Assembly: GCA_963847615.1 (NCBI GenBank)
Contig: CAWKAN010000020.1
Coordinates: forward strand, 124,001-188,000
DNA from: Palsa-883 sp963847615
Lineage (GTDB): Bacteria; Pseudomonadota; Alphaproteobacteria; Acetobacterales; Acetobacteraceae
DNA: 64,000 bases
Direction of reading: 5' to 3'
Below, in pieces: positions 28,075-36,965 of the stretch. Under the pieces are notes generated by a model that was given only the letters and a program-made list of their open reading frames with translations, was not told where the DNA came from and made no database searches. Made by a program: the position numbers and the translations under genes. Position 1 is the first letter of the stretch; each line of letters starts with the position of its first letter.

Positions 28075-28348
28075 CAGTGCGTGGACACAAATAAGCCGGT
28101 CACGGGATGTCCAGGGAAGCTCAGCTGGGGGAATTTGAGGTTACACGAGGTGGTCGTGGCGACCCATGGTTGCGACCGGTTTGTGGTACGAAATCTGCCA
28201 ATGTGGCAATTGGGCCACAGCCGAGCGTCCGGGCCGGCTGCAAGGGAGCAAGATCCACCGCAGAGCACGCGGAGCGCGCAGAGAAGACATCCGGCACCGC
28301 GTCCGCGCAGCGCGGACCCGCTAGGTCGATGACAGAGGAGTCACGCCG

Positions 28349-28650
28349 ATGGTCCAGAACATCAACAGCCCCACCCAAAGCGAGACGGAAGCCGCCGCGC
28401 TGGCGAACAGCCTGCTACTCAACGACTTGAAGGTTGCCGCGTCCCTTGGCAACGATAGCTTGGAGAGCACGATCGTTGCAGCCGAGTCCAGTCAGGTGAT
28501 GTTGAACGCCGACGCTGCGGCGGCTGCACCGTCGGTATAGGAGCGGCGGCGGTTGCGGAAGCCAGCGCGAACACCGACTCGGGCAAGGTCAAGGTGGCGG
28601 ATGACGTTTATTCGCTGTATCCGGCAACACCGACAACCCCAGCGGCTTGA
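28349..28650 (+). CDS. Small alanine-rich protein of unknown function, probable single-base frameshift
   Basis: The ATG at 28349 has a strong AGAGGAG ribosome-binding site 9 nt upstream. The first frame, MVQNINSPTQSETEAAALAN..., stops at 28540. Restoring one base around 28510-28540 continues smoothly into VGIGAAAVAEASANTDSGKV and DDVYSLYPATPTTPAA, giving 100 residues ending at 28650. The product is Ala/Ser-rich, acidic, probably helical, with no signal peptide and no cysteines. No family was recognised. Size and style recall small structural or secreted peptides such as R-body or precursor peptides, but no diagnostic motif is present. Confidence 0.55.
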
Positions 28651-28849
28651 TCGAGAAACGGCCCGCCGCGTAAGTCATGCGCGGTAGGGTCGGCACGGAA
28701 CAGAAGTCGGAAGGTCTCGCCGGTCATCCTGCCAGCTTCAACACCTCGTTATCCGCTGGCCGTGCAGTGTGCTCCCTGCCGCGCGCTGTCTGCGGCGTGC
28801 GGCAGGTGACGCCGCTCCTAGTCATGGTGACGTAGCGCGCCGATGATGA

Positions 28850-29080
28850 TTACGCGATGCCCCTATAAGAAATTCCCTTCGTCTTCAAGACTTCCAAGAA
28901 TGGCTCAGGAACACTCATGTAATTGCAGCGTCCGTCCGGCGACGGACCACTCATAGCGGGCATCATGGCAGAGTGTCCAAGCGCCCCCGGCGGCCGGGGT
29001 CGTGCTTTCTCCCACGTCCAGAATTCGTCCTCGAATACTCGCCTGTCGCCTGCATCAATGGAAATATTGACATACTGCAT
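28850..29080 (-). CDS. Hypothetical small protein
   Basis: A 76-residue frame from the ATG at 29080 (MQYVNISIDAGDRRVFEDEF), with GGAG seven nt upstream, ending VLKTKGISYRGIA. The frame is also open upstream to an ATG at 29182 (110 residues), which would end 28 bp from the divergent secreted-protein gene. It is tryptophan- and glutamate-containing, with no signal peptide or membrane span and no recognised family. Its composition is ordinary protein, unlike GC-driven shadow frames nearby. Confidence 0.45.
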   Translation of the reverse strand: MQYVNISIDAGDRRVFEDEFWTWEKARPRPPGALGHSAMMPAMSGPSPDGRCNYMSVPEPFLEVLKTKGISYRGIA

Positions 29081-29210
29081 GCTGCACTCCATCCAACCGA
29101 ATCGCCTTTCCAGCATACGCCATACCCCCAAGATAGCCGGATCGCGGAACCTGTCCAGGGTCGTGCCCTGGACACTCCCCATTGTCGTGCCGTAGCGTCT
29201 CGCGGTGCGT

Positions 29211-29693
29211 ATGACGAGGCATACAACGGAACGCTTGCTGTTTGGTGTGGTCCTGGTCGCACTCGGCGCGTCTTCGCTCGCAGTGGTGGACGGCATGTCT
29301 CAGGCACATGCGCAAGCCGTCTCTGGCTTCTTTGAGGGCGGAGATGACAACGACGCGGGAGACGCCTTTCTCGAAACTCTCCCGCGTTCAGGGCCGGACT
29401 CCTATTGCAACAAAACAGCCGTCCAGTTGGATATCACGTCAGAGATATTCGCGGAGATGATGGACGCTCTCCCGGACGATTGGACCTATGCAAGGAAGCT
29501 GCGACACGTGGGATCGATCGAGATCGGAAATCTGACAACGACGACGCTTGACACAAGAAGACTCCGCTTTTCCTGTCATCTGGTGGTCGTTATGGAAGAT
29601 GGTCGCCGTATCCCTGGCACATTTACGAAATGGGCCACTGACACTGGCGTTGATGCCAAATGGACTCCCGACGCGGGTTCCGCGCCGCGCTGA
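29211..29693 (+). CDS. Secreted hypothetical protein
   Basis: About 160 residues with an N-terminal signal peptide: basic MTRHTTER, hydrophobic LLFGVVLVALGASSLAVV, and a cleavage-like AHAQA. The mature part is acidic and has two cysteines (DSYCNKTAVQ, RFSCHLVVVMEDG) that could form a disulfide. It ends KWTPDAGSAPR. A GTG two codons earlier (29205) is an alternative start; no good ribosome-binding site is seen for either. No family was recognised. It is divergent from the small gene at 28850-29080. Confidence 0.6.
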   Translation: MTRHTTERLLFGVVLVALGASSLAVVDGMSQAHAQAVSGFFEGGDDNDAGDAFLETLPRSGPDSYCNKTAVQLDITSEIFAEMMDALPDDWTYARKLRHVGSIEIGNLTTTTLDTRRLRFSCHLVVVMEDGRRIPGTFTKWATDTGVDAKWTPDAGSAPR

Positions 29694-29939
29694 TTCGCTA
29701 TAGGCTTGGGTGGTAGCAGGACCTCGCTGCCCCCTACAGCCCCACGCTGTCCCGCATCTGGTCTATCTACCGCATCACCTTCGCCAGCGCCGGCCCGTTG
29801 CCGATCCTGGTAGTTGACCGGATCGAGCCGGGGGGGGGGCAGGCAGGCTCCTACGGCGTCGTGTGGTGGTGCTGTGGTGCGGTGATCGTCGCAGCAGGGG
29901 CACATTGGCGGCTGTTGCTGCCTGCCGCTCCGGTGTAAC

Positions 29940-30389
29940 ATGCCCGTCATGAAAGGAAAGTCGTTTCCGCGCTGTCTGTTGCGGCCCGAGGCGGCGCTGA
30001 CCGCGTTCGTAGTGGGTGCGCTGACTCTCCTACTCTCGGCAGGGTGCGCCCGTGCTCAGTCAAGCGGCGCCCCTCCGGACGCTACGACGCAATTGAGCAA
30101 CGCGGTGCGTCGGCACTGCGCAGTCGGCCACACTCCGCTCGAATGCTCGCAGTATCATGCCGACGCCACTGCATGCCTATCTGGGGCCAATTCGGCGTTA
30201 CCCATTCTCCAATACGAACGACAATTGTTCGCGAGAGGGGAAACGCCACGACGGGCTGCAAGGTCTGCCGCAGAGATGATGGGCTACCCAGATATAGCGG
30301 CACTGGCGGCACAAGCGCCAGCGGCGATGTCAGCCCTAGAGTTTCGCAATCGCGTGATGCAAGCGTGTCTCGACAACATTGACCAGTGA
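29940..30389 (+). CDS. Predicted lipoprotein, hypothetical
   Basis: A 149-residue protein beginning MPVMKGKSFPRC, with a hydrophobic stretch AALTAFVVGALTLLLSAGC whose LSAGC is a lipobox, so acylation of the cysteine and membrane anchoring are expected. The mature part contains three further cysteines (HCAVGH, LECSQYHADATACLS) and a C-terminal helix ALEFRNRVMQACLDNIDQ. No family was recognised. A second ATG at 29949 is a possible start. A run of ten G at 29830-29839 lies upstream. Confidence 0.6.
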   Translation: MPVMKGKSFPRCLLRPEAALTAFVVGALTLLLSAGCARAQSSGAPPDATTQLSNAVRRHCAVGHTPLECSQYHADATACLSGANSALPILQYERQLFARGETPRRAARSAAEMMGYPDIAALAAQAPAAMSALEFRNRVMQACLDNIDQ

Positions 30390-30425
30390 GGGTCAGCCGC
30401 CGGTCGGCGGTATGGTCCTAACCCG

Positions 30426-30713
30426 TCACCGCGCTTGACCCATGGCGCGATGCCCAGCATCCGTGAGATGGCTAAAGTGGATGCCGATCATAGGGTCGTC
30501 TACGCCGCCAGTATCAATCCAACCTTTCTGGACAAGTAGTTTGAGATGAGACTCAATCTGCTTGCCATCGTATCCTGGAACAGTTAGCGGGTTTGGGACG
30601 TGCAGCCCTTCAACAGGAGGTTGAACGAGTTTCACGTCACCTTGCGACATTGCGGCTTCTATCTCTTTGAGTTTCACAAGAAGCGCTTGTAAGAGTCTTT
30701 GGTCCTGTTTCAT
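30426..30713 (-). CDS. DUF2513-like protein
   Basis: A 95-residue protein from the ATG at 30713 (MKQDQRLLQALLVKLKEIEA), with AGGTG seven nt upstream. The block GYDGKQIESHLKLLVQKGWI followed by FSHLTDAGHRAMGQ resembles DUF2513, a winged-helix-like family common on phages and mobile elements (Y-x-x-x-x-I-x-x-H-L-K-L-L followed by LT-x-x-GH). Function is unknown; DNA binding is plausible. It fits an accessory island. The longer frame upstream to 30857 is rejected because of composition. Confidence 0.6.
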   Translation of the reverse strand: MKQDQRLLQALLVKLKEIEAAMSQGDVKLVQPPVEGLHVPNPLTVPGYDGKQIESHLKLLVQKGWIDTGGVDDPMIGIHFSHLTDAGHRAMGQAR

Positions 30714-31633
30714 GGTGGCACCTAGGCAAAGTGGTTGTGGTCCGACTGCTACGCGAACCTCATGACGACACACGGGGGTGTTGAGTGGAACTCGTCCAGC
30801 AAGCCTCGAATCGCACTGCCCCCGACCTACAGCTTGCGGACACCGCGCCGCAAGCAAACTCGGTCTGGGGCGCGTAACCGCCCTTGAAAACGGCGTCTCT
30901 GGTCGTGCTCGTCAGGTCCGATCGTGGTGCAGTAGGGCTCCCCCTGCGATCGCCGCGCACCGCGGTGGATTTTCAAGAAGTCGGTGATTCCTCGTTCCCG
31001 GGCGGGTCCCGGGACGATCCACTCGGACAAGCCCGGCGACGATTGTTCGCCCGGGGGACAGGGCGGTCTGTTGGATGAGATTGCCGGAAACAGGGCGATG
31101 AGATTGTCGGAAACAGGCCGATCGAAGCCGCCGGAGGTCTCGGCGGCGCGAGCGGAGGCCGTCGCCGCTGCGGGCGAAGCGTCAATAGCCGTGCGCCTGC
31201 CGATCGTGGCCTGCTTCACCGGCGCGATAGCAGAAAAGATTGGCGGGCAGCGACACCGATCGGCGTTGGTTTGAGCCGGCCACGCACAGGCCAGGAGGCG
31301 TGGGTGGCACGATCAGGAAGGGCAGGCGTAGCGGGCGGCACCCTGGCCCGCGTCCGTGCGCGATGCGCGTCGGCGGGGCGTCTCGTTGTCGATCGCACGG
31401 GCGGGCGGCAAGAGTGGCGGGTTGAAACCCGCCCTACGCAGCAACCGTGAGACCGGCGTCTGCGTGCTCTGCGCGCTCTGCGGTGGACCTTGCTTGCCGC
31501 CGTTCGAGCGCGCCAGTCCCATCAGGCGAGCGGCCTCCCTCGCCGCCGCCGCCTGGCCCCGGGTGCTTGCGATCCCGGCAAAACTGGCATCAGATTGCCC
31601 CACCGGCCAGCGACTTCCCGGAAGGACCCTTCC
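30714..31633. other. Non-coding or decayed stretch at the right end of the island
   Basis: About 920 bp with no gene I can support. It holds a near-perfect short direct repeat (GAGATTGCCGGAAACAGGGC and GAGATTGTCGGAAACAGGCC near 31077 and 31101) and the right inverted-repeat arm at 31459-31497. A plus-strand frame at 30984-31274 (ending RHRSALV) lacks protein-like features. The last 100 bp should contain the promoter of the FAD oxidoreductase gene. Confidence 0.45.
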
Positions 31634-33070
31634 ATGAGCGGCACGATCACCGGCGACGGCGGACAGCTGATCTACAACGCCGGCATCTTCGCCCAGGGCC
31701 ACCTGCCGCGCCAGCCGCGTGCCGAGCTCGGCACCATCGCCGAGCCGGCGCGCGCGGTGCGGGTGTTCCGCGACTGCGACGTGCTGGTGGTCGGCGGCGG
31801 CCCCTCCGGCACCGCCGCCGCCGTCGCCGCCGCGCGCACCGGCGCCGATGTCGTGCTGCTGGAGCGCGCCAACCACCTCGGCGGCCTGTCCACCGGCGGG
31901 CTGGTGCTGTGGATCGACCGCATGACCGACTGGTCCGGCAACCAGGTGATCCGCGGCATCGCCAACGACCTGCTGGACCGGCTGCCGAAGGATGCGGTGG
32001 CCGGCCCGCCGCGCGGCCTGTGGGGCAGCGCCGACGAGGCCACCGCCGCCTATTGGAAGGAGCGTACCGCCGCCCACCACGGCATCGTCACCTGGTCTCC
32101 CACCATCGATCCCGAGAACCTCAAGCTGGCATCGCAGGAGCTGGTGCTGGAGAGCGGCGTGCACCTGGTGCTGCACGCCTGGGGGGCCGCGCCGCTGCTG
32201 CGCGACGGCAAGGTCGCCGGCGTGTTCTTCGAAAGCAAGCAGGGGCGCCAGGCGATCCGCGCCACCGTCACCGTCGATTGCACCGGCGACGGCGACATCT
32301 TGCACGGCGCCGGCGCCGCCAGCGTGGCCGACATCGACGCCCGCGACATCCACCACTGCGTCAACACCGCCTTCCTGTTCGGCGGCGTCGACATGGCGCG
32401 CTGGATCGACTTCAAGACCGGCCGGCCGGCCGACTTCGCCGCCTTCATGGACCGCGGACGCGCCGCCTGCGGCGGGCTGTTCGAGCGGCCTTTCGTGTCC
32501 TGGCGCAACGACGTGGCGCTGTTCATGGGGCCGCGCCTGGCCGGCTACTCGGCGGTGGACGTCGAGGACCTGACCGAGGTCGAGATCCGCTCCCGCCGGC
32601 TGATGGCACAGCACCTCGCGGTCTACCGCGACCATGCGCCGGGGTTCCAGGCGGCGTTCCTGATGCTGTCGGCGCCGCAGATCGGCGTGCGCCACGCCCG
32701 CCGGCTGGTCGGCGTGGCAACCGTCACGCGGCAGGACTGGCCGCGCGGCGTGCCCTGGGCCGACGAGATCGGCGTCTCGCCGTCACTGACGCCGAAATAC
32801 CCGGTCATATCGGTGCCCTACGGCGCCCTGGTGCCCGCTGCGCTGGACGGGTTGCTGGTGGCCGGACGGGCGATCTCCTGCGACGCCACCAGCCACTCCT
32901 TCCTGCGCGAGGTGCCGCAATGCTGGTTGACCGGCCAGGCGGCCGGCACCGCGGCGGCGCTGGCCGTGGCGCAGGGCGTGGCGCCGCGCGCGGTGGCGAT
33001 CGACCGGCTGCAGCGCGAGCTGGCGCGGCAGGGCGCCCTGGTGCGCGCCCCGGCCGAAGCGATGGCATGA
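31634..33070 (+). CDS. FAD-dependent oxidoreductase
   Basis: A 478-residue flavoprotein of the FAD_oxidored (PF12831) type. The dinucleotide-binding motif is VLVVGGGPSGTAAAVAAART (GxGxxG), followed by VLLERANHLGGLSTGGLVL; a second FAD contact is TVDCTGDGDILHGAG, and the C-terminal motif is DGLLVAGRAISCDATSHS, then GQAAGTAAALAV. The ATG at 31634 is preceded by GGAAGGA. No signal peptide. Members oxidise varied small molecules, and the substrate cannot be inferred. It is followed 23 bp later by a HEAT-repeat gene, likely in the same transcript. Confidence 0.9.
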   Translation: MSGTITGDGGQLIYNAGIFAQGHLPRQPRAELGTIAEPARAVRVFRDCDVLVVGGGPSGTAAAVAAARTGADVVLLERANHLGGLSTGGLVLWIDRMTDWSGNQVIRGIANDLLDRLPKDAVAGPPRGLWGSADEATAAYWKERTAAHHGIVTWSPTIDPENLKLASQELVLESGVHLVLHAWGAAPLLRDGKVAGVFFESKQGRQAIRATVTVDCTGDGDILHGAGAASVADIDARDIHHCVNTAFLFGGVDMARWIDFKTGRPADFAAFMDRGRAACGGLFERPFVSWRNDVALFMGPRLAGYSAVDVEDLTEVEIRSRRLMAQHLAVYRDHAPGFQAAFLMLSAPQIGVRHARRLVGVATVTRQDWPRGVPWADEIGVSPSLTPKYPVISVPYGALVPAALDGLLVAGRAISCDATSHSFLREVPQCWLTGQAAGTAAALAVAQGVAPRAVAIDRLQRELARQGALVRAPAEAMA

Positions 33071-33092
33071 GCGCGGCACCGATGGCCTGAGC

Positions 33093-33893
33093 ATGGACCT
33101 CCAGCTCGACCTGTTCGCCGGCGCCGGCTTCACGGCGGATCGCGCCGCACCGGCGATCGGCGCGCGGACGCCGCCGGACACCGCGGCGCTGAGCGACGCG
33201 GCCGTGATCCAGGCGCTGCCCGGCGCCGGCGCGCTGGACGCCCCCGCCCTGGCCGCGGCGGCCGGCCAGCGGCAGCTGTCCGCCGCCGTGCCGGCACTTG
33301 GGGCGCTGTGCCGCCGCTTCAAAGGCTTTGGCCGGCATGCCGCGATTGCGGAACAGACCGTGGCGCTGGCCGCGCTGGCCCGCATCGGCGGGCGGGCGGC
33401 GGCCGAGTTGGTTGTCCGGCTGATCGTCGAGGACGTGGTGCAGGGGCCGGGCCTGGCTGCGGCCGTGGCGGCGGCGGCCGCCCTGGGCAGCAAGCTGCCG
33501 GGGGAGGTCGTGCTCGCCTTGCTGCGGCACCCGGATCCAGCGGTCCGCGCCGATGCCTGCCGCCTGGCCCGCCCCTCGGCCGAGGCCGTCGCGGTGCTGT
33601 GCGATCTGCTCGACGACCTGCATGACGGCGTGTCGGCGGAAGCGGCCTGCGCGCTGGGCCGGATGGGGCGGGCGGAGGCAGCTCCGCGGCTGATCCGCCT
33701 GCTGGCCGAGGCCCCGTCCGCCGCGGCGATCGACGCCTTCGCGTGCATTGCCGACGATGACGGGGTCGTGCTGCTTGGCCGCCTGGCGCTCGCCCATCCG
33801 GACCTCGCCGCCGCCGTGCTGGCGGTGCTGGACGACAGCGACCTGCCGCGCGCCGCCGTGGCCGCCGCCGGGGTCCGAAGCTGGCTGGGCTAG
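33093..33893 (+). CDS. HEAT-repeat protein
   Basis: A 266-residue alanine-rich helical protein. Repeats of the HEAT type are visible: VVLALLRHPDPAVRADACRL, VAVLCDLLDDLHDGVSAEAA, then CALGRMGRAEAAPRLIRLL. Such repeats form a protein-binding solenoid. The first 80 residues are less regular (DLQLDLFAGAGF). There is no signal peptide. Close linkage to the FAD oxidoreductase suggests a maturation or scaffold role for it, as for HEAT-like lyases of other cofactor enzymes, but no catalytic motif is visible. It could simply be a binding partner. Confidence 0.75.
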   Translation: MDLQLDLFAGAGFTADRAAPAIGARTPPDTAALSDAAVIQALPGAGALDAPALAAAAGQRQLSAAVPALGALCRRFKGFGRHAAIAEQTVALAALARIGGRAAAELVVRLIVEDVVQGPGLAAAVAAAAALGSKLPGEVVLALLRHPDPAVRADACRLARPSAEAVAVLCDLLDDLHDGVSAEAACALGRMGRAEAAPRLIRLLAEAPSAAAIDAFACIADDDGVVLLGRLALAHPDLAAAVLAVLDDSDLPRAAVAAAGVRSWLG

Positions 33894-34759
33894 CCCGCCG
33901 CTGCCGACCGGCCGAAGGATCGGCCCGCCGGCGCCGCGCCCCCGCCATGCCGGCCCCCGGCCCCCGCCGGCGATGCCGTTGCAGCGGCGGTCCTTTCGCC
34001 GCCTGGAATCGATCGGTCGGGTTGCCCGGGTCCTCCCGCCCCCGTGCTTAGCCGGTTACGGCCCCGGACCCGCCAGGGCAACGCCCGGAATTTGCCGCTG
34101 CGAGCTGCGCCCGGACCCGGCGGCAGGTTTCCATTCCGGCTGTATCGGGTCGCCCGCAATCCCGATGGTGGCCCGGATGACGGCGTTGGGTCTGGCCGGT
34201 GGCCTGGGAGTGCCGCGGCACGGCAGGCAAGGAAGCAAGCAAGTCATCAAGCGGACACAGAGTTACACAGAGGATACACAGAGTTTCACAGAGAAAGCAA
34301 ATAGCGCTGCGCGCAAGATATCTAACCGGTACATCCGCCGTCCGCCATGCGCCATCAGCGCGAAGCGCCAATAAAACTTCTCTGTGCAACTCTGTGCGCA
34401 CTCTGTGCAGCTCTGTGTCCGCTTGATGACTTGCTTCACTTGCTTGCATGGCCGGCCCCCGAACGACCCGCCCGGGCAACCCCGCGCCGCGCGCCCGAAC
34501 GCGGTCACCCCGCCCGACGCGCGGCCAGGCAGCGCAACCGCGATCGATCCGTTCCTTGCCGCCCGTCTCGCGCCAACCGGCCGGGTCCCGCCGTCCGATC
34601 GCCACCAACCGCCGCGCCCCGAGGGCCCGGTCGTACGATCTTCACAAAAGACCGGCCGCGCCCCCGCCGATCGCGGGTTGACCTGAAGGTGCGCCCGCGT
34701 GATGGTCATGTCGGTTCCGTGTCGGCCGCCCATCCCCCCCCCCGCATGAGGAGTTCCCG
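33894..34759. other. Intergenic region carrying a repeat element
   Basis: This 866-bp gap has no convincing gene. Its main content is the 217-bp inverted repeat at 34231-34447. Frames that span it encode only repeat-derived peptides (for example TQSYTEDTQSFTEK). The promoter of the downstream Liv-type operon should lie in the last 150 bp; the operon's first gene has GAGGAG eight nt before its start. Confidence 0.5.
34231..34447. mobile_element. Gene-less CAC-n-GAG inverted-repeat element (217 bp)
   Basis: Left arm 34231-34297: AAGCAAGTCATCAAGCGGAC followed by four CACAGAG motifs about 11-12 bp apart. Right arm 34375-34447 is its reverse complement at about 86%. The 77-bp interior encodes nothing. 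It shares the AAGCAAG start and CACnGAG spacing with the GxxExxY cassette, so it looks like a non-autonomous or emptied version of that element. Confidence 0.75.
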
Positions 34760-36034
34760 ATGCCGCGTCGTCCGCTCATTCCATCCCCGCGCAGCCCCTT
34801 GACCGTCGGACGCCGCGCCGCCCTGGCGGGGGCCGGCGCCGCCGCCACGCTGCCGCTGCTCGGCCAGCGGGCGCGCGCCGCCGAGCCCATCGTCATCGGC
34901 TGGGTGGGCCCGCTGTCGCCGCCCGGCGGCTATGCCGAGGGCACCAACATGAAGAACGCCGCCATGCTGGCGGCCGAGGAGATCAATGCCGCCGGCGGCA
35001 TCCTGGGGCGCAAGGTCGAGATCATCTACGCCGACACCCGCGGCATGCCGGCCGAGGGCCGCACCGCGGCCGAGCGGCTGATCACCCAGAACAAGGTCGT
35101 CGCGGTGGTCGGCGAGTTCCACAGCCCGGTGGCGCTGGCCGAAATGGAAGTCTACCACAAATACGGCATCCCCTTCATGGCCTGCGACGTCTGGTCCGAC
35201 CAGATCACCGCCAAGGGCTACCCCGAGGTGTTCCGCAACGCCCCGGCGGTGTCGCTGATCGACGTCACCATCGGCCAATGGATCGTCGCGGCCGGGTTCA
35301 AGAACGTCGCCATCATCGCCGAGAAGGACGACGTCGGCCTCGCCCAGCGCACGCTGGTCCAGCAGCAGCTGACCAAGGCCGGCGTCAAGTTCACCGCGGT
35401 GGATGCCGATCCCAACCTGACCGACTTCACCGCGCAGATCCTGCGCTTCAAGGCGGCGAAGCCGGCCTTTGACTTCTTCATCAGTTTCTATGCCGAGGCC
35501 GGTGCCTATCCGATGGTCCGCCAGGCGCATGATCTCGGCTTCGCGCCGACGCCGACCTGCGGCATCTACAACTCGGGCGGCGCGGCGGTCGATCCGACTT
35601 TTTGGGAAAACGTCGGCGAGGCCGGCAAATACCTGGCCACCGAGAATGTCGGCCTGCCGCAGGCGTCGTGGAACGACAAGACCAAGGCGTTCGTGAAGGC
35701 CTACAAGGCGCGCAACAAGGACGCCGATCCGTCCGGCGCGGTGATGGAGAGCTACGACGGCGCCTGGCTGCTGTTCGACGCCATCAAGACCGCCGGCGGC
35801 ACCGACCCGAAGGCGATCATCCACGCGCTGGAGACCACCAAGTATGTCGGCGTGCGCGGCCAGTACTCGTTCTCCACCTCGCACGAGCCGGCCTGGCACT
35901 ACCACCAGTTCCTCGACGCGCCGCTGACCATCCTGCAATACGACGCGGTCAAGCAGTCGCAGGCCGACGCGCCGATCGTCTGGCCGCGCAAATACGCGAC
36001 GGTGCCGTACACCTACAAGAAGCCGGGCACCTAG
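34760..36034 (+). CDS. Branched-chain amino-acid-type ABC binding protein
   Basis: A 424-residue periplasmic binding protein of the Peripla_BP_6 family. The long leader contains SPLTVGRRAALAGAGAAATL, a Tat-like signal. The mature part has VIGWVGPLSPPGGYAEGT, AAEEINAAGGILGRKVEII, LITQNKVVAVVGEFHSPVAL and a C-terminal lobe with YDGAWLLFDAIKTAGGTDPK. GAGGAG lies eight nt before the ATG. It is the first gene of a five-gene import operon. Despite the Liv name, relatives bind amino acids, amides, aromatic acids and other small carboxylates, so the ligand is open. Confidence 0.92.
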   Translation: MPRRPLIPSPRSPLTVGRRAALAGAGAAATLPLLGQRARAAEPIVIGWVGPLSPPGGYAEGTNMKNAAMLAAEEINAAGGILGRKVEIIYADTRGMPAEGRTAAERLITQNKVVAVVGEFHSPVALAEMEVYHKYGIPFMACDVWSDQITAKGYPEVFRNAPAVSLIDVTIGQWIVAAGFKNVAIIAEKDDVGLAQRTLVQQQLTKAGVKFTAVDADPNLTDFTAQILRFKAAKPAFDFFISFYAEAGAYPMVRQAHDLGFAPTPTCGIYNSGGAAVDPTFWENVGEAGKYLATENVGLPQASWNDKTKAFVKAYKARNKDADPSGAVMESYDGAWLLFDAIKTAGGTDPKAIIHALETTKYVGVRGQYSFSTSHEPAWHYHQFLDAPLTILQYDAVKQSQADAPIVWPRKYATVPYTYKKPGT

Positions 36035-36059
36035 CGCCCGGCCCGGACCCAGACCGCCG

Positions 36060-36962
36060 ATGTGGGACTATCTGCTGATCCAGGCCCTCAACGGCCTGGT
36101 GATCGGGGTGATCTACGCGGTCATCGCCGCCGGGCTGACGGTGATCTTCTCGATCCTGAAGATCGTCAACTTCGCCCATGGCGAGGTCTACATGATGGGC
36201 GGCTACTTCGCCTATTTCGCCATCGCACTGGCCGGCATCCCGCCGCTGCCGGCGGTGCTGGTGGCGATGGCGATCGCCTTCCTGCTCTCGGTCGCAGTGG
36301 AGCGCGCGCTGCTGACCCCGCTCTACAACCCGGCGACCGAGCGCAAGGGCGACTACGGCATCCTGGTCACCTTCGGCATCTCGATCTTCCTGCGCGCCCT
36401 GGCGCTGATCATCTACGGCCCCTATCCGCTGCGCCCGCCGTCGTTCTGGCCCGGCGTGCTGGTGCTCGGCAGCCTGGTGATGACCTGGGACCGGGTGTTC
36501 GCCGCCGGCGCCGGCATCGCCATGCTGGCCGCGCTGCTGTGGTTCATGAACCGCACCATCTGGGGCGAGGCGCTGAACGCGGTCAGCCAGTCGCGCGAGT
36601 CGGCGGCGATCGTCGGCATCAACGACCAGCGCTTCTACATGCTGGCGTTCGGGCTGGGCGGCGCGCTGGCCGGCGGGGCGGGGGCGCTGGTCGGGCCGAT
36701 CTACTCGCTGTCGCCCTCGATGGGGCTGATCCCGGATACCCAGGCCTTCGCCATCGTCATCCTGGGCGGCATGGGATCGGTCAGCGGCAGCATCATCGCC
36801 GGGCTGCTGATCGGCGTGTCGGAGAGCATGTTCGTCGCCGTCTTCCCCGATCCCAGCCGCAGCCTGACCTATGCCCAGGCATTCAGTCTGCTGATCCTGA
36901 TGATCGTGCTGCTGGTCCGCCCCACCGGCCTGTTCGGCCGGGTGCACACGCAGATGGAATAG
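36060..36962 (+). CDS. livH: Branched-chain amino-acid-type ABC permease (LivH-like)
   Basis: A 300-residue inner-membrane permease. The opening LLIQALNGLVIGVIYAVIAA, the INFAHG-type segment KIVNFAHGEVYMMGGY, and IVILGGMGSVSGSIIAGLL are LivH hallmarks; about eight spans are expected. It starts 25 bp after the binding-protein gene and ends three bases before LivM. It forms the pore with LivM. Confidence 0.94.
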   Translation: MWDYLLIQALNGLVIGVIYAVIAAGLTVIFSILKIVNFAHGEVYMMGGYFAYFAIALAGIPPLPAVLVAMAIAFLLSVAVERALLTPLYNPATERKGDYGILVTFGISIFLRALALIIYGPYPLRPPSFWPGVLVLGSLVMTWDRVFAAGAGIAMLAALLWFMNRTIWGEALNAVSQSRESAAIVGINDQRFYMLAFGLGGALAGGAGALVGPIYSLSPSMGLIPDTQAFAIVILGGMGSVSGSIIAGLLIGVSESMFVAVFPDPSRSLTYAQAFSLLILMIVLLVRPTGLFGRVHTQME

Positions 36963-36965
36963 CCG

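Larger units (their letters stand above)
28246..31497. mobile_element. Accessory island bracketed by inverted CAC-n-GAG-type repeats
   Basis: The left arm at 28246-28284 (AGCAAGATCCACCGCAGAGC then ACGCGGAGCGCGCAGAGA) and the right arm at 31459-31497 are reverse complements at about 85% over 38 bp. Between them lie five small genes that are mostly secreted or unrecognised, with lower GC stretches and wide non-coding gaps, unlike the dense metabolic genes outside. The left edge abuts the shortened 5' end of rnr. That the interval moved as a unit is inference; two independent repeats in opposite orientation would look the same. Confidence 0.35.

Noticed and set aside
28349..28540. R-body (RebB-like) or RiPP precursor identity for the small Ala-rich protein
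   Set aside because: Length and composition are compatible, but no RebB signature block, leader motif or modifying enzyme gene is present nearby.
29830..29839. Run of ten G as a phase-variation switch
   Set aside because: It lies upstream of the lipoprotein gene outside any reading frame and without a promoter context; it may also be a sequencing artefact.
30984..31274. Possible transposase fragment in the island
   Set aside because: A segment SETGRSKPPEV looked faintly like transposase leaders, but no catalytic motif or terminal repeat supports it.
33748..34374. 208-codon frame overlapping the HEAT-repeat gene end and the inverted repeat
   Set aside because: Its C-terminal half is translation of the CACAGAG repeat (TQSYTEDTQSF), which is characteristic of spurious predictions.
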